This document shows positions 16,769 to 24,154 of a stretch of 64,000 nucleotides of DNA, piece after piece. The notes below the pieces were generated by a model that saw only the letters and a list, made by a program, of their open reading frames with translations, had not been told where the DNA came from and ran no database searches. The stretch is from Capnocytophaga granulosa ATCC 51502. Its GTDB lineage: Bacteria > Bacteroidota > Bacteroidia > Flavobacteriales > Flavobacteriaceae. The position numbers were made by a program, and so were the translations under genes. The stretch is taken from NCBI RefSeq assembly GCF_000411115.1, contig NZ_KE150255.1, forward strand, positions 62,001-126,000, in the 5' to 3' direction. Numbering within the stretch: the first letter of the stretch is position 1; each line of letters begins with the position of its first letter.

Positions 16769-16880
16769 ATCTGTATAAACGGAAATAGGCTCTGCTGGGG
16801 AGCAACCTATCAGGGATAATACAGATGCTATACAAAATGTTAATATGAGGGAGCTTGTAATAAGGCTCCCTATTTTTTTA
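16769..16880 (+). ncRNA. Candidate structured RNA within the IS
   Basis: The transcript predicted from the promoter just upstream would begin near 16770. ATCTGTAT (16769-16776) pairs with ATACAGAT (16819-16826), enclosing a hairpin ATAGG-CTC (16785-16792) with GAG-caa-CCTAT (16800-16810). It ends in an intrinsic terminator: AGGGAGC (16848-16854) with GCTCCCT (16865-16871), then A and seven T. About 110 nt. There is no start codon-led frame. It converges on the transposase gene, whose stop is at 16895. I do not recognise an Rfam family; roles as antisense control of transposition or a guide-like RNA are speculation. Confidence 0.55.
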
Positions 16881-16894
16881 ATATTTTGGCAGCC

Positions 16895-17814
16895 CTATGC
16901 CTTTAAAAACCCATCAATAAATTTCTTTTTCCTTTCCAAAGACAAACCATTATGATTCCTTAGTTTATTCTTTAAGTCCGCAAAATGACCATCTATTGCA
17001 TTCGTTGTATTGGGAATATTTAGTTCTATTTTATTATACCAAGTAAAGAGCCATGATAAGTTGTTTTTCAAACTTCTATAGGCGCTTCTTAGCTTTTTAT
17101 GTGTATAATGTGTTCTGCCTGTCAATGGATTAATACTTCTCTCTTTGAGAAAATCTCCCCATTTTTCATGCCATAATCCCAAAATTCCTTCAAATGATTC
17201 TTTGTCTGTATTAGTCAATAAATTCACTACTTTTATTAGTTCTTGCGCAGCAGGGAGTTTAGGATTCTTGGTTAAATATCTGACAATAATTGCCTTTTGA
17301 TGGAATTGACACATTTGAACAGGAATATCATTAAAAGACTGTAATAGTCCTTTTCTTCCATCGCAAACAATTGCTATAACTTCAAAACCTTTGCTTATAA
17401 GTTCTTGAATTCCTTTTATATACAAAGCATTCGTTTCATTTTTCACATAGTACTTTAGAAGGTTCTCTTTAGTTATTGCATCTTTAAAAAGCATAACGCC
17501 AAACTCTCTTCCCCAATAAGTTGTATCCATCAGAACGATCACCTTTCGGGCTGTTTTAAGCTGTTTCTTGACAGAATAATTATCTAACTTTCTTTGGATT
17601 GTTCTTATAGAACACCTATATTTTTCAGCTAATTGAGCATAAGTCTGTTTACCTTTGACATACTCTTCCCAAAGTAAATCTTCATCTATATTCAATTGCC
17701 TCTTGGCTAAAAAAGTCTTTCCACAGGCATAACACTTGTATCGTTGAACACCCTCTTTAGTGCCATTTTTCTTAGTTATTTTGCTGCCACAGTAAAAGCA
17801 AATTTTTTATTCAT
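16895..17814 (-). CDS. IS256-variant (Zn-binding type) transposase, frameshifted near its start
   Basis: The long frame (16895-17695 from a TTG) shows an HTH ('TYAQLAEKYRCSIRTIQRKL') and a DDE-type core ('VIVLMDTTYWGREFG', 'IVCDGRKGLL', 'MCQFHQKAI', 'NTTNAIDGHFADLK'). The same frame continues upstream into a zinc ribbon, 'CFYCG...KCYACGKTF', but has no ATG; it hits TAA right before. An ATG at 17812-17814 lies in the other frame and reaches the ribbon only if one A is added to the A6 run (17803-17808), giving M-N-K-K-I-C-F-Y-C. So either the gene is broken by one base or it uses slippage on A6. Confidence 0.75.
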
Positions 17815-17959
17815 CTTTTCAAATAGCTGCAAAGGTAGATAAAATAAGGGATTGAAGAACTTTCGAGCAACATTTTTGTCCATTAAGCCAAAAAATAGTA
17901 TATTATTAATGAGAGCACTAAAAATATCCACTTTTTTATCAAAAAAGGAAAACGAGTTC

Positions 17960-20131
17960 TTAAAAGGCTATTTTCCACACTCTGCTTAGTAAAAAACACA
18001 CCAATACCCCATATAGTACAGGTAAAAAGGTAGCAATGAGCGTCCATTTTTTACTATTAGTCTCCTTATAAATCGTATAGATAGTAGTACTACAAGGGTT
18101 GTGTAATAAGCTGAATAGCATCAGATTAATAGCAGTTAATAGGCTCCAGCCCCCCGCATGTAGTAAGGTGTCTATTTCGGAGGTGCTAGCCTCCACCAGT
18201 ACACCTGCTTCGCCTGCGGTAGCTTGACCTAATAGCATTGTGGTAAGCATTAGTATAGTGGGGATAACGATCTCATTGGCAGGAATGGCTACTATGTATG
18301 CCAAGAGAATCACTCCGTTAAGTCCTATGAATATACCTATAGGATCTAAGCCATGTATAAGCCATAAGGCTATGGGTTGACTGCCTATTTGTATATTACA
18401 AATGAGCCATATTATGGCTCCTGCAGGAGCTGCAAATACGATAGCACGCCACAGTACAATGAGGGTACGGTCAATAAGAGAGGTATAAAGAGTTTGAAAG
18501 AAACGTGGAGGACGATAAGGAGGGAGTTCTAATACAAAGAAAGAGGACTCTCCTTTGAGCAAAGTTCTGCTCAGTAACCACGATGTGAAAAATGAAAAGA
18601 TAATTCCTAATATTGCAATTCCTATTACAGCGAGCATGGATACAGTACCGGACCATTGTTTGGGTACCAATGCTCCAATGAACAGGGTAGCAATGAGTAT
18701 TTGGGTAGGCCATCTGCCATTACAGAGAGAAAAATTATTAGTAATAATAGCAATAAGTTTCTCTCGTGGACTATTAATAATACGTGTTGCCACGACTCCT
18801 GCAGCATTACAGCCAAATCCCATACTCATCGTAAGGGCTTGCTTGCCATGTGCTCCTGCCCGGCGAAAGAGCTTATCTAAGTTGAAAGCTACACGTGGTA
18901 GGTAGCCAAAATCCTCCAAAAGGGTAAATAAAGGGAAGAAAATAGCCATAGGAGGTAACATCACTGAAATAACCCAAGTAGTAGCCAGATAGATGCCATC
19001 AATAAGGAAACCGCTAAGCCACCATGGAAAATGCAAAGTCTCAGCGCCACTCTTCAGCAGAGGATATAACCAACCTACAAAAAAATCGGAAAGTAGTTCT
19101 GATGGGTAGTTAGCACCTGTAATAGTAATCCATAATACTATAGCCAATAGAAGGAACATAATAGGAAATCCCCAAAACTTATGAGTTACTATCCTATCAA
19201 TGGCACGATCTATGCGGAAAGAGCGAGCAGAGAGGTCTGTACTCACTGAAGCATTTGTCAGGGCAGAGGCTTGTGCATAAATAGCTTCTACTAAATCATT
19301 ACGGTAGTTGTCGCCTAATAGTTGATGGTACTTCTGAGCGATGTGTAGTAGATGCTTTTGTTCTTCAGGATTGTTTTTTTCCGAAAAAGAACCTTCGGCT
19401 ATTCCTTTTTTTATACTTTGGTCACCTTCAATAAGGCGCATAGCTAACCAATGTGTATTAGGGAGTGTAGGGTTCAGTTTGTTAAGTATTTGCTCTAATT
19501 GTGCAATAGCTTCAATGTGCTGTTTAGGGAGTTCTATAAATGTTTTTTTCTTAGTTTGGAACTTACCACTTACTACCTCCTCAATGGCAAGAAGTAAATC
19601 ATCAATACCTTCTCTGGTACGGGCGCTGGTAGCTACTACAGGAATACCCAGATCCCGTGAAAGAGTACGTGTATCTATGCTAATATGATGTCGGGAAGCC
19701 TCATCCATTAGGTTTAGGCAAAGCACTGCTTTATCTGTAATTTCTAATATTTGAAGGGTAAGACTTAGGTTTCGCTCTAAGCGACTTGCATCTACCACTA
19801 TCACGGTTACATCAGGCTTACCAAAGAGAATAAAATCCCGTGCTACTTCCTCATCTTCAGAGGTAGAAAGTAGCGAATATGTGCCAGGGAGATCAATTAT
19901 TTTGTAACGTAAGTCATGGAATAGAAAACTTCCCTCAGCACGGGTAACTGTTTTTCCCGGCCAATTGCCCGTGTGTTGGCGCAGACCGGTAAGAGCATTG
20001 AACACAGTACTCTTCCCAGTATTAGGATTACCAGCCAAAGCAATAGTATAATCAAAAGTTCCTGTCTCCTCTCCTAAGGGTTTTAGGGAAGCTGAAGGGT
20101 TTAGGGCACAAGTATCACAAGTATTTTTCAT
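17960..20131 (-). CDS. feoB: Ferrous iron transport protein B
   Basis: An N-terminal Cys pair ('[10 protein letters not shown]') leads into a G domain: G1 'GNPNTGKS' (34-41), G3 'DLPGTYS', G4 'NLMD'. A helical spacer (about 200-290) and a membrane part with Gate motifs follow (from about 310). FeoB imports Fe2+ across the inner membrane. 723 residues, near normal; no C-terminal FeoC. Its start overlaps the feoA stop (ATGA), so the two are translationally coupled. IS elements flank the pair: the IS256-variant end is 75 bp beyond the stop. Confidence 0.95.
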   Translation of the reverse strand: MKNTCDTCALNPSASLKPLGEETGTFDYTIALAGNPNTGKSTVFNALTGLRQHTGNWPGKTVTRAEGSFLFHDLRYKIIDLPGTYSLLSTSEDEEVARDFILFGKPDVTVIVVDASRLERNLSLTLQILEITDKAVLCLNLMDEASRHHISIDTRTLSRDLGIPVVATSARTREGIDDLLLAIEEVVSGKFQTKKKTFIELPKQHIEAIAQLEQILNKLNPTLPNTHWLAMRLIEGDQSIKKGIAEGSFSEKNNPEEQKHLLHIAQKYHQLLGDNYRNDLVEAIYAQASALTNASVSTDLSARSFRIDRAIDRIVTHKFWGFPIMFLLLAIVLWITITGANYPSELLSDFFVGWLYPLLKSGAETLHFPWWLSGFLIDGIYLATTWVISVMLPPMAIFFPLFTLLEDFGYLPRVAFNLDKLFRRAGAHGKQALTMSMGFGCNAAGVVATRIINSPREKLIAIITNNFSLCNGRWPTQILIATLFIGALVPKQWSGTVSMLAVIGIAILGIIFSFFTSWLLSRTLLKGESSFFVLELPPYRPPRFFQTLYTSLIDRTLIVLWRAIVFAAPAGAIIWLICNIQIGSQPIALWLIHGLDPIGIFIGLNGVILLAYIVAIPANEIVIPTILMLTTMLLGQATAGEAGVLVEASTSEIDTLLHAGGWSLLTAINLMLFSLLHNPCSTTIYTIYKETNSKKWTLIATFLPVLYGVLVCFLLSRVWKIAF

Positions 20132-20367
20132 AGGGATAAGCTAATTAATATACAAAGGGCATCCTCTTTGCGGAGGGCAATTTGGGTATTATGAATATTA
20201 TATGCTACGGGGTCAGCCAAAGGGCTTATATTCTCCACAAATATTTTGGAACCACGTACAAAGCCTAAGTCCAACAAGCGTTGTCGTACCTCTTGTCGAC
20301 ATTCAGGGGTAAATCCTTCAATAATAGCGACTTGTCCTGTTTTTAGAGAAGCTAAAGTAAGTAACAT
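20128..20367 (-). CDS. feoA: Ferrous iron transport protein A
   Basis: 79 residues, SH3-like FeoA fold with 'GQVAIIEGF', '[15 protein letters not shown]' and '[19 protein letters not shown]'. It is a small cytoplasmic partner that supports FeoB. First gene of feoAB; overlaps feoB by 4 bp. Promoter at 20410-20417. Confidence 0.92.
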   Translation of the reverse strand: MLLTLASLKTGQVAIIEGFTPECRQEVRQRLLDLGFVRGSKIFVENISPLADPVAYNIHNTQIALRKEDALCILISLSL

Positions 20368-20409
20368 AAGTATATTATTTATATAATATAAAATATATTT
20401 TTAGACGAG

Positions 20410-20417
20410 CAAAATTA
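20410..20417 (-). promoter_or_regulatory. feoA: -7 promoter element of feoAB
   Basis: Minus-strand TAATTTTG, about 43 nt before the feoA ATG, in a very A/T-rich leader. Confidence 0.6.
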
Positions 20418-20483
20418 CAATTTTATATTGTAACAACAAAATAATTTACCAAAATCTAAAAAATGTAATAAGGTTGGGTTTTA

Positions 20484-21584
20484 TAGTCAAAAAGAAATGG
20501 TTTGCGAATTTATCAAACGGAAATTGAGAGTTAGAAGTGACTCTAACTCCTTTTTATAAGTATATATATTATCAAAGAAATTCCTTATAGCATCTCGGAA
20601 TTCTGTCTTGTTCCGATAGAAACCCGTATTGATTACTTTTTTTCGTAAGAATTTCCACAAGCGCTCTATTAAATTGAGGTTCGGAGAGTATGGAGGCAAG
20701 AAGATTTGCTTGATTCTATTATCTTCTACCCTGTTTTGAAGCTCTTTATTGTGATAATAGAGAGCATTATCGGATATAATATAAATATTTTTAGCGTTTG
20801 GATGCTTTTTAAGAGCTAATTCGTAAAGTTCTTTTGTTGATTCTGCATTAACGCATTCACAATCAAGAGCTATTACATCTGTAACATCATAAGCATTAAG
20901 TAAACCATTGATATTCACTCTATCACGCCCACTAACTGTTGGTTGTTGAAACTCTTTACCTTTCTCTATCCAAGCATAAGTGGAACGGCTGTTGTGCGTA
21001 GGATGAACACCATCGGCAAAATACACCACATCCCCTTCTTCCTTTTCTTGAAGAATTTTAGAGAGTGCTTCAGCAAATAGTTTTTGTTTTAAAGGATCCG
21101 CCTCACAAGGTACTTCGGTTGTTTTCTTGTAGGAAAAACCAATTCTGTTAAGTAAATCAGCCATTCCTTGTGGAGTATAGGTAACTTCAAAAGTGTCTTT
21201 AACCCATTGAGATACTTGTTTTGCATCTGTATAAAGATGTGTTCGTAACTCTTGTTTTAAGGATTCTATTTGAAAAATATTAAGCAGACCTTGATAACCT
21301 CTATAACGATTCTCAAGGAGTTTATCTAGTCCTCCTTCAAGATATAAGGAACGATAACGATAAACAGTAGAAATATCTATACCCAAGCAATCAGCAACAA
21401 AAATAGGAGTATTGCCCATAGAAAGCATCAAAATACAGGTAACTCGGGCATAATCCGAGCGACCTTGCAAGTTGCGTTGGAGCTTTCTAAGTTCCTCTAT
21501 TTCTGTTGGTGATAATGTTAGTTCCATAGATGGTACAAAAATAACAAATCTTTTATTTATTCGCAATCTAAATTTGTTTGACTA
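20484..21584 (-). mobile_element. IS630-family insertion sequence
   Basis: About 1.1 kb. Ends TAGTCAAA... and ...TTTGACTA are inverted, with further similarity including GCGAAT 20 bp inside. Both ends sit next to a TA dinucleotide (20482-20483 and 21585-21586), the target duplicated by the IS630/Tc1 group. Holds one complete transposase. Confidence 0.8.
20487..21527 (-). CDS. IS630-family transposase
   Basis: N-terminal HTH ('FVADCLGIDISTVYRYRSLY'), a winged helix part, and the DDE domain: Asp in 'VVYFADGVHPTHN', Asp in 'IYIISDNALYYHN', Glu in 'LPPYSPNLNLIERLWKFLR'. 346 residues from the ATG at 21527; the longer frame upstream has no ATG and would run toward the inverted repeat. Complete and apparently intact. 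Its stop codon overlaps the inverted repeat. Confidence 0.9.
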   Translation of the reverse strand: MELTLSPTEIEELRKLQRNLQGRSDYARVTCILMLSMGNTPIFVADCLGIDISTVYRYRSLYLEGGLDKLLENRYRGYQGLLNIFQIESLKQELRTHLYTDAKQVSQWVKDTFEVTYTPQGMADLLNRIGFSYKKTTEVPCEADPLKQKLFAEALSKILQEKEEGDVVYFADGVHPTHNSRSTYAWIEKGKEFQQPTVSGRDRVNINGLLNAYDVTDVIALDCECVNAESTKELYELALKKHPNAKNIYIISDNALYYHNKELQNRVEDNRIKQIFLPPYSPNLNLIERLWKFLRKKVINTGFYRNKTEFRDAIRNFFDNIYTYKKELESLLTLNFRLINSQTISF

Positions 21585-21610
21585 TATCTCTTTTAAGAAG
21601 ATAAATAGCT

Positions 21611-21862
21611 TCAATTTCCTTCAACTTCATTCATTTTCTTTATTAAAGGGCTATAATAATGTACTATTTTATCCATTACAGAAAGGCGTGCCATATCATC
21701 AGTACCATATAGCATTTTTTCTTCTTTTAGGTACATCTGAATTTTTTGCTCAAGAGCCTCTTTCTCCATAAAATCAGTCAGGGCTGATTTTTCCTTAATA
21801 GCCCTTACTTTTAAGGAGCCTACAATCTGTAAGGCGGTATCTAAACTAATGGGTTCTTTCAT
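21611..21862 (-). CDS. Small helical hypothetical protein
   Basis: 83 residues from ATG 21862 ('MKEPISLDTALQIVGSLKV'), almost all helical and charged, with 'YGTDDMARLSVMDKIVHYY'. An ATG at 21904 would add 14 residues. A minus-strand -7 box TATATTTG lies at 21979-21986. No family recognised. The IS630 element inserted 25 bp downstream of its stop. Confidence 0.5.
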   Translation of the reverse strand: MKEPISLDTALQIVGSLKVRAIKEKSALTDFMEKEALEQKIQMYLKEEKMLYGTDDMARLSVMDKIVHYYSPLIKKMNEVEGN

Positions 21863-22121
21863 AATTCTGGTTTTTAACAAATATGGTTTATTCTTCTTTG
21901 TCATTAAAAAGCCAAACGCTATTTTTTATAATTAGGTACAAGCCAAATGCTCACACCAGCGAGGACTTTTATTTCTCTGCAAATATACAAAATTAATACC
22001 TAAATAGGCGAATTACTTCACCTACTTCTTGATCAGAGTATTCCGATATTTTTGGGGAATGTATTAAAGCCCTACCACACCCTTGATTCCTTACCAACTT
22101 GTAATAGGTCTTTTATGTGAA

Positions 22122-22520
22122 TCACTCTTTTGAATATGCTTTTATTGCAATAGTGAGCTCCTCTATGGTACTACAAATTTGTTTTTCACTAAATAGTTCC
22201 TCTACTTTTAGCAAATTTGCTGCTACCTCCTCTTGGTAAGAAAGTTCTTTTATTTCTTCAAATTTTTTCTCTGGATATAGAACTTTTAAAATATAGAAAA
22301 AGTCAAAGAAAATCTTTTTCTCTAATAGTTTTTTTGTTGTAACTGCTATTGATAAAACGCCTTTCTCTATTGTAAAATTAAAGATAAGCCCTATTTCTGA
22401 ATGGATACAGGTCAAAGAGGAAAACAACAAACCTCCATCTTCGACAAGTTCATTTCTATACCCTTTATCATATAATAGGCTATATTCTTTACCTATTTTA
22501 TCTCTTATATGTAACATCAT
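22122..22520 (-). CDS. Hypothetical protein, second gene of a pair
   Basis: 132 residues ('MMLHIRDKIGKEYSLLYDKG'), alpha/beta pattern, no signal or membrane segment. It overlaps the upstream gene by 23 bp, so both are translated together. No family recognised. Its size and partner suggest an accessory or immunity function, but this is inference. Confidence 0.5.
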   Translation of the reverse strand: MMLHIRDKIGKEYSLLYDKGYRNELVEDGGLLFSSLTCIHSEIGLIFNFTIEKGVLSIAVTTKKLLEKKIFFDFFYILKVLYPEKKFEEIKELSYQEEVAANLLKVEELFSEKQICSTIEELTIAIKAYSKE

Positions 22521-22986
22521 TCAAAAATATAATCTTTTTCCCATTACACCTAATACCTTTTGTAAAAGCCAAATAAATAGCAAACTTACTACTCTCCAAT
22601 ATATATTCGTACAGATTGCTATAATTTTCAAAATTAGGTTCTAATACATAAAAGTTCTTATCATTCAGTGGCACATAAAAAGCCTCTTCTACTTTTTTAG
22701 AAATCCCATACGAAGCCTCCTTCTCATTAGGTATGGCAACAGAAATAGAAAACTCAAATTCTTTATCCGAAGGGTAACGCATTGCCCGTTTAAAGACGCC
22801 TATTCCATTAGTGGCGCGTAAAGTTACCCTTATTAAAAGCCTCCAATCCTCTAAATCTGCAACATTAATCTCTGAAATAACAGATTTTACATACTCATTT
22901 AATTCCTCTCGCACAGAGTCTATATCCACATCCTCACTCAAACGAGGGATTTCAATCTGTAAACAAACTTTAACTTCTTCATCCAT
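22498..22986 (-). CDS. Imm9-like hypothetical protein (tentative)
   Basis: 162 residues beginning 'MDEEVKVCLQIEIPRLSEDV'. The strand pattern 'LLIRVTLRATNGIGVFK' and 'KEFEFSISVAIPNEKEASYG' and the tail 'AFTKGIRCNGKKIIFLND' are like what I recall of Imm9 immunity proteins. No toxin is adjacent. Overlaps the next gene. If the family call is wrong it is simply an unknown cytoplasmic protein. Confidence 0.5.
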   Translation of the reverse strand: MDEEVKVCLQIEIPRLSEDVDIDSVREELNEYVKSVISEINVADLEDWRLLIRVTLRATNGIGVFKRAMRYPSDKEFEFSISVAIPNEKEASYGISKKVEEAFYVPLNDKNFYVLEPNFENYSNLYEYILESSKFAIYLAFTKGIRCNGKKIIFLNDVTYKR

Positions 22987-23024
22987 AACTACTTTTTATA
23001 ACAGAGATTTATTAGGAATTATTG

Positions 23025-23050
23025 ATTTAAGTTTCGCAAGCTTTGTAATT
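23025..23050. repeat. R1 fragment (copy F), left end only
   Basis: GATTTAAGTTTCGCAAGC, the R1 left end, broken off where the R2 element starts at 23051. Confidence 0.6.
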
Positions 23051-23241
23051 TAACATGAGTTCGATATAACAAAAGCTCCCACTGATTTTCGCGGATTTCA
23101 CAGATTTTCTATGTTTGTGTAATTGTGCTGTTGCGATTTACACAGATTTGTATAAGACCTTTGGTCTTATTTATCCGTGAAAATCCGTGGAATCCGTGGG
23201 AGAAAAAATATAATTTTGCTTACGTCGAACTCACGTTAGTT
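23051..23241. mobile_element. Repeat element R2, MITE-like
   Basis: About 190 bp with inverted ends: TAACATGAGTTCGA at the left and TCGAACTCACGTTAG at the right. The interior carries inverted copies of TCCCAC/GTGGGA and CGGATTTCACAGATTT / AATCCGTGGAATCCGTGG. No gene. It fills most of the 333-bp gap 22987-23318, together with the R1 fragment. Confidence 0.6.
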
Positions 23242-23318
23242 GTTAGCTATCAGCATTTTACAATTCATCACCAGCGTGGTGATGAATTGAGGTTCCTAAT
23301 TGGGGCTGGTTTATTTCT

Positions 23319-23798
23319 TTATGAGATAATACTTTTCAAGGCCTCTGTTTTACTGCCTGTAGCAATAAGAGCATCATGATGATTAATAGCTATAAGCCAT
23401 TCGTATTTCTTAGAAACAAAATAAAACTCATCATAATGGTGAAGTTCTCCTATAAGTGGAAGTACAGGGGGTATCCTCCCTTCATAAAACCAAAACTTAT
23501 CATTCTGAGATTCCGCAAAAATAAAGAATATCTCTTCTTGTGCATCAATAAGTTCAGTAAGATAATTTTCAGGATTATGAGGCGGAACAAAAGCAACCGC
23601 TTCTTGAGAGAAATCCTCCCAAAGCCAATAGTACCTACCTCTTTGATGCTTACAGAATATCTTATAAATCTGAGTCTCTACAGTTTTCCATTCATCTATC
23701 CCTAATGGGCGAAAATCCTCTGAAGAAATCTGCAATTGAACCACTAATTGTGCTATTTCTGTTCTAAGACTTGTCCAGGTTCGTTTTTTCTTTGCCAT
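23319..23798 (-). CDS. Hypothetical protein, SMI1/immunity-like size (possibly DUF6756)
   Basis: 159 residues beginning 'MAKKKRTWTSLRTEIAQLVV'; many aromatic residues ('GRYYWLWEDFSQEAVAF', 'NDKFWFYEG', 'YDEFYFVSKKYEWLI') ending in 'HHDALIATGSKTEAL'. The 'DEFYFVSKKYEWLI..NHHD' layout resembles small proteins annotated DUF6756 or SUKH-like. Alone between repeats. Family call weak. Confidence 0.5.
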   Translation of the reverse strand: MAKKKRTWTSLRTEIAQLVVQLQISSEDFRPLGIDEWKTVETQIYKIFCKHQRGRYYWLWEDFSQEAVAFVPPHNPENYLTELIDAQEEIFFIFAESQNDKFWFYEGRIPPVLPLIGELHHYDEFYFVSKKYEWLIAINHHDALIATGSKTEALKSIIS

Positions 23799-23842
23799 TT
23801 GTTATTTCTTTTGTTTGTCTCTGAATAAGTTGAATTATATAA

Positions 23843-24122
23843 CTTAAGTTTCGCAAGCTCTGTAATCAACTGATTCTCAAAACATCCCCCCTACCCCCCC
23901 TCAAGGGGGGAGTTAGTAAGTAGTAGAGGTTCAATAAGTTATAGAAGGAAAATTTTCTAATTTAATAAACAAATTAGACTATTTCAACGCCCTTAAAGAC
24001 ACATACTCCGCTCTCGCGGACTTTCCCTTTGGAGGGGGGTTGGGGGGAGTTTTTTACAAATAATTGTTTATCAGTTACTTGCAATTTCAATAGCAACCTA
24101 AAAACAACTTGTGAAACTTAAA
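23843..24122. mobile_element. MITE-like element R1, copy B
   Basis: 280 bp, ends CTTAAGTTTCGCAAGC and ACTTGTGAAACTTAAA, flanked by the perfect 8-bp repeat TTATATAA (23835-23842 and 24123-24130). Interior blocks CCCCCCTACCCCCC and GGGGGGTTGGGGGG are inverted. Occupies the 357-bp gap between two genes; no coding capacity. Confidence 0.8.
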
Positions 24123-24154
24123 TTATATAATAGCCACTGACTTCTGACCACTGA

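Larger units (their letters stand above)
16657..17885 (-). mobile_element. IS256-variant-like insertion sequence
   Basis: Ends are inverted: TAATGGACAAAAATGTTGCT at 16657 and its reverse complement at 17866-17885 (20 of 21 positions over the full match 16657-16677/17865-17885). A second copy of the left end, one mismatch, lies 40 bp inside at 16697-16717. Contains one transposase (frameshifted N-terminus) and a promoter-RNA-terminator unit. No clear target duplication is found outside either left end. Confidence 0.7.

Noticed and set aside
16657..16776. 38-codon plus-strand frame starting in the IS end (M-D-K-N-V-A)
   Set aside because: It starts inside the inverted repeat, before the promoter, and has no similarity; chance frame.
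16785..16830. TPP-riboswitch-like wording (AACCT...GGATAATAC) in the IS RNA
   Set aside because: The other conserved arm (CTGAGA) is missing and no thiamine gene follows; resemblance judged to be chance.
17865..21586. feoAB as a composite transposon
   Set aside because: The two flanking IS belong to different families with different ends, so they cannot move the segment together in the classical way.
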